From positions 1 to 45,457 of the forward strand of contig CAZMSD010000037.1 in the NCBI GenBank assembly GCA_964568855.1: a stretch of DNA of 45,457 nt. The letters run 5' to 3'. The DNA is from CAZMSD01 sp964568855. Lineage in GTDB: Bacteria; CAIWAD01. Positions 17,156 to 26,057 of the stretch are shown here, piece by piece (position 1 is the first letter of the stretch; the number at the start of each line of letters is the position of its first letter). The position numbers and the translations under genes were made by a program. The notes beneath the pieces were generated by a model. The model was not told the DNA's origin. It did not search any database and saw nothing but the letters and a program-made list of their open reading frames with translations.

Positions 17156-17544
17156 GGTTGCGGGCCCTCGTGTCCCTTACCCGAGCCTTCCGAAACCGCC
17201 GGCAGGCTGCCTGATTCCTTCCGGGGATCGGCGTCCTCGGCGAATAGTTCGTGGTCGTCCAGCACGGAGAGGTTGCGCAGGCGTGTCAGTTCGTCCTGCA
17301 GCTCGCGGTTCCGCCGCTCCAGGACGCGGATCTTGCGCCGCAGTTCAAGCGAGCCGAAGAAGGAGACCACGGTCCAGACGACGATGCCCAGGCCCACCGC
17401 CACGAGCGTGATGATGGCCAGCTCGAGATCCAGCGGCCTGCCCAGGAAGGGAATCTGGAGTGTCACACGCTCCATGTTCATCGCCGCGAAGAGCACCGCG
17501 AAGATGAGCAGCACGATCGTCAGGAACCAGCGGATTACCCACAT
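17152..17544 (-). CDS. lapA: LapA-domain inner-membrane protein
   Basis: 130 residues. Two membrane helices (about residues 4-24, VIRWFLTIVLLIFAVLFAAM, and 42-63) are followed by a coiled coil (LELRRKIRVLERRNRELQDEL) and an acidic tail, the pattern of LapA (DUF1049). It lies directly before lapB with a 4-base overlap, which supports the name. It probably sits in the inner membrane with LapB. The tail after residue 100 is not conserved and looks disordered. The ATG is preceded by GCGAGG about 7 bases upstream. Confidence 0.88.
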   Translation of the reverse strand: MWVIRWFLTIVLLIFAVLFAAMNMERVTLQIPFLGRPLDLELAIITLVAVGLGIVVWTVVSFFGSLELRRKIRVLERRNRELQDELTRLRNLSVLDDHELFAEDADPRKESGSLPAVSEGSGKGHEGPQP

Positions 17545-17581
17545 GAGAGTACCTCGCGCTCTTGCCGGCCGGGTCTCGGGC

Positions 17582-17595
17582 GCACCGGCCGGTGC
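17582..17595. repeat. Perfect 14-base palindrome between miaB and lapA
   Basis: GCACCGGCCGGTGC reads the same on both strands. A further CCGGCCGG at 17565-17572 can pair with its centre. It lies 9 bases after the miaB stop and 38 before the lapA start. It could be a terminator stem or a protein site; there is no T tract. Confidence 0.35.
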
Positions 17596-17604
17596 TGTTA
17601 AGGA

Positions 17605-18981
17605 TCAGGCCGGACTCTTCCCCTCCACGTGTGTCACACGCCCGCGAAGAGTGAAGGACACGACATCTTCGACCTCGACGCGGACCAGCGAACCGGGCCC
17701 GTAGCGCCCGTCGGCGGGGAAGACCACCACGCGGTTGCAGGAGGAGCGGCCCATCAGTTCATTGTCGCTCTTTTTGCTTGTGCTTTCAACCAGAACTTCG
17801 AAGCTCCGTCCCCGGCAGGCCGCCGAGCGCTCGTCTGTGATACGCCGCTGGACCTCGATCAGCCTGCGCAGGCGGCGGTTCTTCTCCGCGGGCGGCACGT
17901 CGTCCTCCCAGGCGGCGGAGGGCGCTCCCGGCCGCGGGCTGTATTCGAAAGTGAAGGCGCCGTCGAAGCGGATGCGCTCCACCAGCCGGAGCGTGTCCTC
18001 GAATTCCGCCTTGGTCTCCCCCGGGAAGCCCACGATCAGGTCCGTGCTCAGGCCGAGTTCGGGCATCGCTTCCCGGGCCCGCTCCACCAGCCGGAGGAAT
18101 TCCTCCCCCGTGTAGCCCCGTCGCATGCGGCGCAGCACGCGGTCGTTGCCCACCTGCAGGGGCAGGTGCATGTGCTTGCAGACCTTGGGATTCTCCGCCA
18201 TCTCCCGCACCATCTCCGCGCTGAAATCCTTCGGATGCGGGCTGGTGAAGCGGATGCGCCGCAGGCCCTCGACGCCTGAGACCGCGCGCAACAGTTCGGG
18301 AAAGTGGGCCCCCCGGATTCCGCCCGCCTCGTCCACCCCCCGCCAATCAGGATCGCGATAGCTGTTGACGTTCTGCCCCAGCAGAGTCACTTCGCGGAAG
18401 CCCTCCGCCGCCAGCCTGCGGCATTCCTCGAGAATCGAGGGCAGGCTGCGGCTGCGCTCCCGGCCCCTGGTGAAGGGAACGATGCAGAAGCTGCACATGT
18501 TGTCGCAGCCGCGCATGATGGTGACCCAGGCATTGGTGCCCGACCGGCGGCTGGGGTAGATCCGATCATAGTTCTCGCTGCGGTCCCGGCGGGTCAGGAT
18601 GTGCCGGCCCTCGCGGCTGACCAGCAGGTCGCGCAGCACTCCCGGCAGCTTGCGGTACTGGTCCGGCCCCACCACCAGGTCCACGTGGGGATGTTCGCGC
18701 GGGATCAGGTCGCTGAGATGCACGCTCATGCAGCCCAGCACGCCGATGATCAACTCGGGGCGCTCCTGCTTGTAGGTCTTGTAGCGCCCCAACTGGGCCA
18801 GCACCCGTTGCTCCGCACCTTCGCGAACGGCGCACGTATTGACCAGGATGACGTCCGCCCGGGAGGGATCCTGGCAGAGAACGTGCCGCTCGTCCTCGAG
18901 CAGCCGAGTCACCAGTTCGGTATCGGACAGGTTCATCTGGCAGCCATAGGTCTCGATGCAGATGTTCAGAGCGGGCCCCAT
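17605..18981 (-). CDS. miaB: tRNA-2-methylthio-N6-dimethylallyladenosine synthase MiaB
   Basis: 458 residues. It adds the methylthio group to i6A37 of tRNAs reading UNN codons. The N-terminal domain has Cys14, Cys50 and Cys84 for the auxiliary iron-sulfur cluster (ETYGCQMN, VNTCAVRE, LGCMS). The radical-SAM motif is Cys159, Cys163 and Cys166 (RGCDNMCSFC). The last 65 residues form a TRAM domain. ATG 18981 is chosen because GGGAG stands 4 bases upstream and it begins just before the conserved domain; a GTG at 19026 would add 15 unlike residues. It is divergent from the response regulator gene, with a 152-base shared gap. Confidence 0.96.
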   Translation of the reverse strand: MGPALNICIETYGCQMNLSDTELVTRLLEDERHVLCQDPSRADVILVNTCAVREGAEQRVLAQLGRYKTYKQERPELIIGVLGCMSVHLSDLIPREHPHVDLVVGPDQYRKLPGVLRDLLVSREGRHILTRRDRSENYDRIYPSRRSGTNAWVTIMRGCDNMCSFCIVPFTRGRERSRSLPSILEECRRLAAEGFREVTLLGQNVNSYRDPDWRGVDEAGGIRGAHFPELLRAVSGVEGLRRIRFTSPHPKDFSAEMVREMAENPKVCKHMHLPLQVGNDRVLRRMRRGYTGEEFLRLVERAREAMPELGLSTDLIVGFPGETKAEFEDTLRLVERIRFDGAFTFEYSPRPGAPSAAWEDDVPPAEKNRRLRRLIEVQRRITDERSAACRGRSFEVLVESTSKKSDNELMGRSSCNRVVVFPADGRYGPGSLVRVEVEDVVSFTLRGRVTHVEGKSPA

Positions 18982-19133
18982 GAGCTCCCTATTCGGCAAA
19001 GCCGCTGTCGATTGCGAGACAGGCACAAGATGGTCTCGCGCGCAGTCGATAAGGCAAGCGGAACCTGTAGACGTCCCGCTCCGCCCGGGCGTTCGGGCGA
19101 CCGGGTGATATAGATAAAGATCAGCAGGGACAT

Positions 19134-20249
19134 ATGCCTACCATTCTGACCATCGACGACGAAGCCGTTGTCCGCAACACCTTCCGCAGGTACCTGGAAA
19201 CCTGCGACTGGACCATCCTGGAGGCGGCGGACGGAATGGAGGGCCTCAAGGTCTTCCGGCGCGAATCGCCCGACCTGGTGCTGCTGGACCTGCACATGCC
19301 GGCCATGAGCGGGCTCGAGGTGCTGGAACAGATCGCCGCCGAGGCGCCCGACGTGCCCGTTGTGGTGGCCTCCGGGGCCTCCGTCGTCGCGGACGCCGTG
19401 GAAGCCCTGCGCCAGGGAGCCTGGGACTACCTGCTGAAGCCAGTGACCAACCTGAAGATCCTGCGTCACGCCGTGGAGCGGGCGCTGGAGCGCGCGGAGC
19501 TGCTGATCGAGAACCGCGAGTACCGGGGGGAGCTCGAGGAGAAGGTCCACTTGCGGACCGCTCAGCTGGAAAAGGCCAACCAGGACCTTGCCCGCACCAG
19601 CCTGCAGATCATCCATCGTCTGGGCAAGGCGGCGGAATTCAAGGACAACGAGACCGGGCGTCACGTGGTCCGGGTCAGTCACTACTCGCGGATCCTGGCG
19701 CAGAGGCTGGACCTGGATGCCGATACCGTGGAGCTGATCTTCCTCAGCAGCCCGATGCACGACATCGGCAAGATCGGCGTGCCCGACAAGATCCTGCTCA
19801 AGGCGGGACCCTTGGACGTCCGCGAATGGTCCTTCATGCAGCTTCACTGCATCATCGGGGCGGAGCTTTTCGAGCCCCTGGAAGAAGAAGAGCTCGAGCG
19901 TTACCAGGAACACACCCGCTTCGGGCAGCAGATCCTCGGCGGAAGCGACTCCCCACTGCTGGAAATGGCAGGCCGGATCGCCGCCAACCACCACGAGCAC
20001 TGGGACGGCTCGGGCTACCTGCACGGGAGAACGGGCGAGGAGATTCCGCTCGAAGCGCGCATCGTCACCGTGGCCGACGTCTACGACGCTCTTTCCAGCC
20101 GCCGCAGCTACAAGGAGCCGCTGAGCGAAAGCGTCTGCCAGGCGAAGCTGCGGGAGCTTTCGGGTTCCCTCCTCGATCCTCGCATCGTGGAAGCCTTCTT
20201 CAAGTCCATCGACGAGATCCTGGAAGTCAAGACGCGCTGGAGCGACTGA
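19134..20249 (+). CDS. Response regulator with HD-GYP domain
   Basis: 371 residues. A receiver domain (1-120) has acidic pocket Asp8-Asp9, phospho-acceptor Asp52 and Lys102. A coiled-coil linker (about 125-155) leads to an HD-GYP domain, a family that hydrolyses cyclic di-GMP. Visible ligands include His177, His209-Asp210 (MHDIGKIG), and His286-His287 (NHHEHWDGSGYLHG). The signature GYP reads GYL at 294-296. Between the HD and HH motifs the usual H-x3-G helix occurs twice (His238 and His260), so this stretch is about 22 residues longer than usual. Activity is likely but the partner kinase is unknown; the orphan histidine kinase at 8661 is a candidate. ATG 19134 follows CAGGGACAT, a modest site. 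Confidence 0.92.
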   Translation: MPTILTIDDEAVVRNTFRRYLETCDWTILEAADGMEGLKVFRRESPDLVLLDLHMPAMSGLEVLEQIAAEAPDVPVVVASGASVVADAVEALRQGAWDYLLKPVTNLKILRHAVERALERAELLIENREYRGELEEKVHLRTAQLEKANQDLARTSLQIIHRLGKAAEFKDNETGRHVVRVSHYSRILAQRLDLDADTVELIFLSSPMHDIGKIGVPDKILLKAGPLDVREWSFMQLHCIIGAELFEPLEEEELERYQEHTRFGQQILGGSDSPLLEMAGRIAANHHEHWDGSGYLHGRTGEEIPLEARIVTVADVYDALSSRRSYKEPLSESVCQAKLRELSGSLLDPRIVEAFFKSIDEILEVKTRWSD

Positions 20250-20286
20250 TCCGCGGGATTGCCGTCAAGTCCTTCCCTAGGAGTCT

Positions 20287-20323
20287 GTCCCCGGCACTGC
20301 CTCACAGGTGCAGTGCCGGGGGC
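20287..20323. terminator. Strong hairpin between converging genes
   Basis: Arms 20289-20300 and 20310-20321 (CCCCGGCACTGC with its complement) pair perfectly over 12 bases around a 9-base loop, and weaker pairs extend it outward. It lies 40 bases after the HD-GYP stop and 76 beyond the stop of the converging FGE-like gene. No T tract follows on either strand, so it may need help from other factors, or protect the message end. Confidence 0.6.
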
Positions 20324-20396
20324 GGTGATTTCCTCCTGGTGGACCGTGCCGAACCGCACTGTTTGCGCAGTACAGCTATGTCACTAATCTCTATGA

Positions 20397-21566
20397 TCAA
20401 TTACTCTTACTAATACGAAAGCCGATTGGTGCACCTGAACTGTACGGGGCATCACTATATCGATCCGCACAGCGCAAATAATCCGCACTGGCATACCAGC
20501 TTCCACCCCTAAGCAGGCGGCTCCCGCTGCCTGCTCCATATGGATTTATTTGTGTATCACTACTATAGTCGCCATACATGTCACCCACCCACTCCAGTAC
20601 ATTACCTGCCGCATCAAATAAACCCTGTTGACTTGCCCCAAGTGGATAAGAACCCAGGGGCGTGGTCCAAAGCACGTTTTGGTTGTAACTTGCTAGAGTA
20701 CTGTTTGGAGAATCGTCTCCCCAAGGATATGTCCTGCTGTTATTAAACCGTGCTGCATACTCCCATTCGGCTTCAGTTGGTAAGCGGTATCCCGAGGCTA
20801 AATACGGATCATGACTTTCATTTTGATTCCAATTACCGTTATAATAAACTGGAAGATCGCTAATCATACTCAGCCAATCACAATAACATGCTGCCCCATA
20901 CCAAGTCACTTCTTTCGTAGGATGTTCTTCCGGATAATAACCAGTTGGATATGCCCATTGTGCATAATTATTTGGAGCATTGCGTAAACCGAATAAGCCT
21001 TCACTAAATATGATTTCGCAGAAGTTGCTGCCTAAGTTTAAGAGCACTTGGCCGTAGGCTTGTACCGAATTGGCATCCACTGTTACATATCCATTATCAT
21101 ATGCCCATTGGACAGCTTCCATGAACTCCTGATTTGTCACTTCGTACCTGCCAACCAAGAAATCCTCAGTAAGTGTAACCTCGTGCACTGGAGTGGCAAC
21201 TCCAGTTTGGCCCATTGTAAAAGTACCGGATGGGATATTGATCATTTCTCCGATGGACACGGCGGCACTGTCAGCATACACAATAAATACACCAAATACT
21301 GTTGGCTGTGAATTCCAATCCCAACCAGAGGGAACAGACACGGAATACTCTGTTTCTTCAACAATAGAATACAATGAATCTGGGGAAACACTGGAAGTAC
21401 TTCCATAGACTTTGTATGAGGACGCTCCTGGAACAGTATTCCATGAGAGGTGAATGTCGGTGAAATTACCATCAAAGCTTGCAGAAATACTGACTTGAGG
21501 AGCCTCGAGTGCAAATGTATGCTTACTGATAAGCCATATCCCAATAAACAGAAGAATGATCTTCAT
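20397..21566 (-). CDS. Exported formylglycine-generating-enzyme-fold protein with fibronectin-III domain
   Basis: 389 residues. A signal peptide (MKIILLFIGIWLISKHTFA) is followed by a fibronectin-III-like domain (about 24-100) and an FGE-sulfatase fold (about 105-389): INIPSGTFTMG, VGRYEVTNQEF, YRLPTEAEWEYAAR, AAGNVLEWVGD, LLRGGSW, GFRISKSN. True formylglycine-generating enzymes use two cysteines near the end; here only the later one remains (YLRCADR) and the earlier position reads SWYAS. A binding or structural role is therefore likelier than sulfatase activation, and no sulfatase is nearby. Base composition is strikingly AT-rich compared with both neighbours, and so are the 100 bases upstream, which suggests recent transfer. 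ATG 21566 is preceded by AATAGGAA. Confidence 0.85.
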   Translation of the reverse strand: MKIILLFIGIWLISKHTFALEAPQVSISASFDGNFTDIHLSWNTVPGASSYKVYGSTSSVSPDSLYSIVEETEYSVSVPSGWDWNSQPTVFGVFIVYADSAAVSIGEMINIPSGTFTMGQTGVATPVHEVTLTEDFLVGRYEVTNQEFMEAVQWAYDNGYVTVDANSVQAYGQVLLNLGSNFCEIIFSEGLFGLRNAPNNYAQWAYPTGYYPEEHPTKEVTWYGAACYCDWLSMISDLPVYYNGNWNQNESHDPYLASGYRLPTEAEWEYAARFNNSRTYPWGDDSPNSTLASYNQNVLWTTPLGSYPLGASQQGLFDAAGNVLEWVGDMYGDYSSDTQINPYGAGSGSRLLRGGSWYASADYLRCADRYSDAPYSSGAPIGFRISKSN

Positions 21567-21766
21567 TTAGGTATTCCTATTTGAGTTATAACAACAATTT
21601 GCTTCTAATGTGTTTTCGATTCAAAACAATATAGTGTTTATAGTATCACATTGATACCCAATTCTATATCGAAAGCAGGATTGCATTCGAAATCGCGAAG
21701 CGAGAAGACCGATTGCGGTCCCGATATCGATCCTGATAACGATGTCGATCCAGAGGATTGTCGAAT

Positions 21767-23239
21767 CTACCAGAGTATGAGGATCCTTCTGCAGAATCCG
21801 CTACGCTCCTCCTCGAGAATGAAGGGCCCCCGCAGCTTCTGGGGCAGCAGCAGGCGCTGCAGGCCGGTCCGCGGCTCGGGCGTCCAGCTCCACACACGCC
21901 TGCCCAGCAGGTCGTAGAGGATCAGCCGGCCCGGAACGGTCTGGAAGTGAATCCCGCGCCACGGACCGCCCGGATCGGGATAGATCCTGAAAACGCCTCC
22001 CGCGAATACTCCCGCGCCGATCCAGAGCATTTCCAGGCCGCCGTTCACCGCTTCGGCGCCGGAATTGGCCAGCAGCAGGAAATCGCCGGGATCCAGCTCG
22101 GTCGTTCCCCCGGAAACGGCCGCCGACGGTTGCCAGTCCGGCCAGTGCAGCAGGGCCGCGGCGGATGCGGCAGCGGCGCCGAAGGCGTGGTCGACGCCAT
22201 ACTCCCCGCCCGCCGCGATCCGGGCGATGCGCATGCTGAGCCCGGGAAGCTGCGAGAAGTCCGCCGGCAGGGGAACCTCCGCCCCTTCGACCGGGGCCCA
22301 GAGCGCGGGCAGGCCTGAGAGGTCCACCGCGGGCAGCAGGTCCAGCTCCTCGATCCGCCACGCTCCTCCGCCCCACCCGGCGCGGCAGCCGGCGTGCAGC
22401 AGTTCCGCCAGCAGGGCGTTCAGCGCTTCCGCCGGTGGCTCCTCCAGCAGGGCGAGCAGGCGCGGCCAGGCCCGTTCCAGCGCCGGATCCTGGCCCTCAA
22501 GGCATTCCAGGAGGGTCGCGGGCGTGGCGCTGCCGCCCAGCAGGAACTTCACCGCCGCGGCGGCGCCGTACTCGCGACCACCGTCGTGAGCGTCCAGTGG
22601 AGCGCCCGGGTCCTGCATGTAATACAGGGCATAGCGGTCGACCCAGTCGTCGTGCGCCGGAAAGACCAGGTCCTCGGCCCAGACGGCTGTGGCTTCGTAG
22701 AAGGCCAAGTCCCGCCAGTCGAAGACCCGCGCGAACTGAAAGGCGTGGAACAGCTCGTGGGCGGCGGTCACTTCAGCCAACTCAGCCTGGTCGCCGCCCC
22801 AGGGCGACATTTCGTTGTCCAGCACGATGTGGGTCAGTCCCGCCCAGCCGCCGCTCTCCCAGGGTGGACTGGTCCCCCCGGGAGCGCCGAGAGGCGCCAG
22901 GTAGACGGGGTAGTGTTCCCGGTCGCCCAGGGGGATCTCCCAGGCCCCGGGCAGCGCCAGGAAGGTCTGCCGGGCCAGGACGAGGGCGGCGAGTATCCGT
23001 TCGACGTGGCCGGGAGCCGCGGCAGAATCGCCCTCCTCGTTCCAGTACACGCCGAAGAAGCCGTCCTCGGAGAGGCTCAGCTGGTCGTAGTCCTCGTCCA
23101 CCGGGATGGACTTTCCCGGGAACTCCGCGAGGAGGCAGCCTGTCTCAGAGCGACAAGGTGGAATCGATGCCGCGTCCGCGAGCGCCGGGGACAGACTCCA
23201 GGCCAGCAGGCAGAACAGGAGCAACCGGCCGGGGCTCAT
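21767..23239 (-). CDS. Secreted zinc metalloprotease-like protein with sorting-type tail
   Basis: 490 residues with a signal peptide (GRLLLFCLLAWSLSPALA). A gluzincin-type site, H161-E-L-F-H165 in TAAHELFHAFQ, is followed by FYEATAVWAED, whose Glu182 or Glu189 could be the third zinc ligand. This resembles the MXAN_6640 group of putative metalloproteases. The last 80 residues (FRIYPDP... RLILYDLLGRRVWSW... GPFIL) look like a type A sorting/FlgD-like tail with a degenerate start. ATG 23239 overlaps the stop of the preceding tailed protein as ATGA, so both are probably made together. It is the last gene of the mltG-led transcript. The substrate is unknown. Confidence 0.8.
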   Translation of the reverse strand: MSPGRLLLFCLLAWSLSPALADAASIPPCRSETGCLLAEFPGKSIPVDEDYDQLSLSEDGFFGVYWNEEGDSAAAPGHVERILAALVLARQTFLALPGAWEIPLGDREHYPVYLAPLGAPGGTSPPWESGGWAGLTHIVLDNEMSPWGGDQAELAEVTAAHELFHAFQFARVFDWRDLAFYEATAVWAEDLVFPAHDDWVDRYALYYMQDPGAPLDAHDGGREYGAAAAVKFLLGGSATPATLLECLEGQDPALERAWPRLLALLEEPPAEALNALLAELLHAGCRAGWGGGAWRIEELDLLPAVDLSGLPALWAPVEGAEVPLPADFSQLPGLSMRIARIAAGGEYGVDHAFGAAAASAAALLHWPDWQPSAAVSGGTTELDPGDFLLLANSGAEAVNGGLEMLWIGAGVFAGGVFRIYPDPGGPWRGIHFQTVPGRLILYDLLGRRVWSWTPEPRTGLQRLLLPQKLRGPFILEEERSGFCRRILILW

Positions 23240-25176
23240 TTCAGGAAGGTGATCTTGCGCAGGCTGCGTCGCATTTCGCCCGGTTCCGCGGAGGCCGGTC
23301 TGAGCAGGAACTCCACGACGTAGAGGCCGGCGGCGCGCGAGCTCATGTCCAGCCTGAAGCTGTTGACCCCTTTGCGGACCAGCAGGGGCGGCGAGGCGAA
23401 CACTTCCTGTCCCAGAAGGTTGAAGACGCGGTAGCGCAGTCGGCCCGCCTCCCGGGCCGTGTAGCGGATCTGTGTCACGGGATTGAAGGGATTGGGGAAG
23501 ATCTCCACGATATCCCGCCGGACGACCTGCGGCGGCGGCGGGATTTCGGCTCCGGGCAGCGCCTGGGCTCCGGCCACGACGTGGATGTCGTCCACGGCCA
23601 CACCGTAGGCCCAGCTTCCCTCGAAGCGGAAGGCCAGGCGCAGGGAATCGGCGCCGGCCAGTCCGGAGACGTCGAGGCTGCGCTCCTCCCAGTAGTAGCC
23701 CGTGCCTTCCGGTTCGTCAAGCAGCCTCCAGCCCGTGCCCGCGCTGTCGGCAAGGATCTCGATGCGCCCGCCGTTGCGGCCGTCGTAATACAGGCTGTAG
23801 CCCAGCAGCGCGGAGGCGGCGTCCTCGCCCGAGCCGGGAACCTCGAGCAGGCTGAAGAAGGGCGAAACCAGCAGGTCGCACTGGACGATCGCGTCTCCCC
23901 CCTCATTCCATTGTCCCTGGCCGTCGCTGTTGATGTAGGCGAATCGGCTGGTGGCCGGCACGGTGAAATTGATCGAGCTGACGTACTCCCCGAGCTGCCA
24001 GCCCAGCGGACTCGTGGCGCAGGTGTCGGGCTGCGAGGTCCAGCCGGCCCAGCGCGTGGAATCGTCGGGTCCCTCGAAATCCTGCGCGAGCAGGTACATC
24101 TCGAGCGTGTCGGCGCTCCAGGAGACTCCGCTCAGGGGCAGGCTCAGGTGCAGCGTGTCGCCGTCCCGCGGAAAGACGTGCAGGGCCAGCGAATCGGTGA
24201 AAAAGCCCACCTGGTGCAGGGTGTCCTGGTTGATCGTGTCCGCCTCGTAGGGGATGAACCAGAGCAGGATCGACAGGCTGTCCTCGGGATCCACGGACTG
24301 CGTGTCCAGGGCCGCGGCCTCGATGTAGAAGGGCGGCGCCACGATGTCGAAGACGTAGGACATGCTGCTGTCCTGGTCCAGGTTCCAGGCGCGGAAGCTG
24401 CGCGTCACGGAGGAATCCGCGTGATGCACGCCGAAATCCAGGCGCCGGAAACCGGGCTCGATGAAGAAGCCGCCGGCGGGCACGGAGTACAGTCCCTGCA
24501 CGTTGTCAACCAGCAGGACGAAGCGGTCCGCGGACACGCAGCGCGCGGCGAAGCACCAGAGAATCGTCGTGTCCGGCCCCGCCTCGTAGACGTAGTCCTG
24601 CCAGGCCACGGGGATGTTCTCAACGCGCTGGTCCAGCTGGAAGCGCTCTTCCAGCGCGGCCGCCAGCTCGCCGCGCGGCAGTTCGCCCGTCGCCGGATCG
24701 TCCAGGAAGGCCGCCAGTTCGGCGGCCTCGTCGACACCACCGTTCCAGACCCTGAATTCAACGGTCTCCAGGTAGTCCACGTCCTGGCTGCGGTACTTGA
24801 GCCTGAAGCTCTGGTGGGTGCTGTCCACGCGCAGCAGCGGGCTGATCAGCCAGTCGTCGTTGGGGCTGCCGTCGGCGTTGTAGCGGCAACCAAGGGACCA
24901 GTCGCCCGACTGAGCTTCGTAATACTCCTCGGCGGAAAGCCTCCGCCAGCCGGAACCCGAGCTGTCAACATCGAAGGTCCTCCAGCCGATCTCCCAGCTG
25001 TCCGACTCGAAGCTCTCCGAGAGCAGGGCGTCGGTGAACATCAGGCGTCCCTTGTGCACCAGGCCGGCCATGCCGGCGACGGCGGCGAGCAGCATGAGCC
25101 ACGCGGCGAGCCTGCCGAAGCGAAACACGCGCGCACCCGGCCGCTCGCCGGTTCGCCTGTCATGACCTTGTATCAC
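23236..25176 (-). CDS. Secreted protein with two choice-of-anchor domains and sorting tail
   Basis: 646 residues. After a short basic start comes a hydrophobic signal or anchor (LAAWLMLLAAVAGMAGLV). Two jelly-roll modules of the choice-of-anchor J type are visible (about 50-190, SESFESDSWEIGWRTFD..., and about 350-530, LLAQDFEGPDDSTRW...), with an Ig-like stretch between them. The tail (VEIFPNPFNPVTQIRY... FNLLGQEVF... GLYVVEFLL) is the FlgD-like/type A sorting form used for surface export in FCB bacteria. The start is GTG 25176, overlapping the nadC stop as GTGA; no ATG in frame fits. It is coupled to nadC upstream and the metalloprotease downstream. Binding target unknown. Confidence 0.8.
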   Translation of the reverse strand: MIQGHDRRTGERPGARVFRFGRLAAWLMLLAAVAGMAGLVHKGRLMFTDALLSESFESDSWEIGWRTFDVDSSGSGWRRLSAEEYYEAQSGDWSLGCRYNADGSPNDDWLISPLLRVDSTHQSFRLKYRSQDVDYLETVEFRVWNGGVDEAAELAAFLDDPATGELPRGELAAALEERFQLDQRVENIPVAWQDYVYEAGPDTTILWCFAARCVSADRFVLLVDNVQGLYSVPAGGFFIEPGFRRLDFGVHHADSSVTRSFRAWNLDQDSSMSYVFDIVAPPFYIEAAALDTQSVDPEDSLSILLWFIPYEADTINQDTLHQVGFFTDSLALHVFPRDGDTLHLSLPLSGVSWSADTLEMYLLAQDFEGPDDSTRWAGWTSQPDTCATSPLGWQLGEYVSSINFTVPATSRFAYINSDGQGQWNEGGDAIVQCDLLVSPFFSLLEVPGSGEDAASALLGYSLYYDGRNGGRIEILADSAGTGWRLLDEPEGTGYYWEERSLDVSGLAGADSLRLAFRFEGSWAYGVAVDDIHVVAGAQALPGAEIPPPPQVVRRDIVEIFPNPFNPVTQIRYTAREAGRLRYRVFNLLGQEVFASPPLLVRKGVNSFRLDMSSRAAGLYVVEFLLRPASAEPGEMRRSLRKITFLK

Positions 25177-26048
25177 CGACTCACCTCGTCCACCAGCAGG
25201 GAGCAGTCGAAGGCCCGGACGCTGTGGGTAAGGGCGCCGATTGAAACGTAGTCCACGCCCGGCAGGGCGTAGTCGGCCAGGTTACCGGCATGGACGCCCC
25301 CGGAGACTTCGATCTTGGCCCGTCCCTTCACGATCTCCACGGCCCGCGCGATATCGCCGGGAGTGAAATTGTCCAGCATCACGATCTCCGCGCCAGCCGC
25401 CAGTGCTTCCTCAAGCTCGTCCGGGCGCTCCACTTCCACCTCGACGGCGCAGGATCGGTTCCCGGCCCGCCGGTGCCGCAGCACCGCCTCCACGGCCTCG
25501 GTGATGCCGCCGGCCGCGCGGATGTGGTTCTCCTTGACCATGTACATGTCGTGCAGCCCGGTGCGATGGTTGCGGCCGCCGCCCCTAAGGACCGCGTACT
25601 TGTCCAGGGCGCGCCAGCCGGGCGGCGTCTTGCGCGTGTCCAGGATCGACGGCGGCGGCTGCACATCATCCACGACCCGGCGCACGGCCGTGGCGATGCC
25701 CGAGAGACGCTGCAGGAAATTGAGCGCCGTGCGCTCGGCGGCCAGGATCACCCTCAGGGAGCCTTCGATCTCCATCAACGGGTCCCCGTCTGTGACACGC
25801 CGTCCCTCTTCGCAGGGAGTCCGGATCTTCGGCGTATCGTCGCCAGCCAACCGCCGGAAAACCTCGGCGGCGACCCGAATGCCGCAGACGACGCCCTCCT
25901 GCCGGGATTCGATGCGCGCGCGGCCGTGCAGTCCGCGCGGAACGCAGGCCAGGCTCGTGATGTCGCCATCCAGGCTGGCAGCGCCGCCCAGGTCCTCCTC
26001 CAGGGCCCGCTCGATCAGGTCTCCTGCTTGTATCACGGGATCGGTCAT
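25173..26048 (-). CDS. nadC: Nicotinate-nucleotide pyrophosphorylase (carboxylating)
   Basis: 291 residues, the normal size. It converts quinolinate and PRPP to nicotinate mononucleotide in de novo NAD synthesis. Family landmarks are present: EDLGGAASLDGDITS near the N-terminus, AERTALNFLQRLSGIAT, DTRKTPPGWRALDKYAVLRGGG, HRTGLHDMYMVKENHI, and the barrel end IEVSGGVHAGN and DYVSIGALTHS. ATG 26048 lies 9 bases after the TPR gene's stop. Quinolinate synthase and aspartate oxidase genes are not in the window. The gene seems to have been caught inside an envelope operon. Confidence 0.97.
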   Translation of the reverse strand: MTDPVIQAGDLIERALEEDLGGAASLDGDITSLACVPRGLHGRARIESRQEGVVCGIRVAAEVFRRLAGDDTPKIRTPCEEGRRVTDGDPLMEIEGSLRVILAAERTALNFLQRLSGIATAVRRVVDDVQPPPSILDTRKTPPGWRALDKYAVLRGGGRNHRTGLHDMYMVKENHIRAAGGITEAVEAVLRHRRAGNRSCAVEVEVERPDELEEALAAGAEIVMLDNFTPGDIARAVEIVKGRAKIEVSGGVHAGNLADYALPGVDYVSIGALTHSVRAFDCSLLVDEVSR

Positions 26049-26057
26049 GGCCGTCGC

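Noticed and set aside
20380..21690. Mobile element carrying the AT-rich gene
   Set aside because: No transposase, integrase, terminal inverted repeats, target duplication or tRNA attachment site is visible at the borders.
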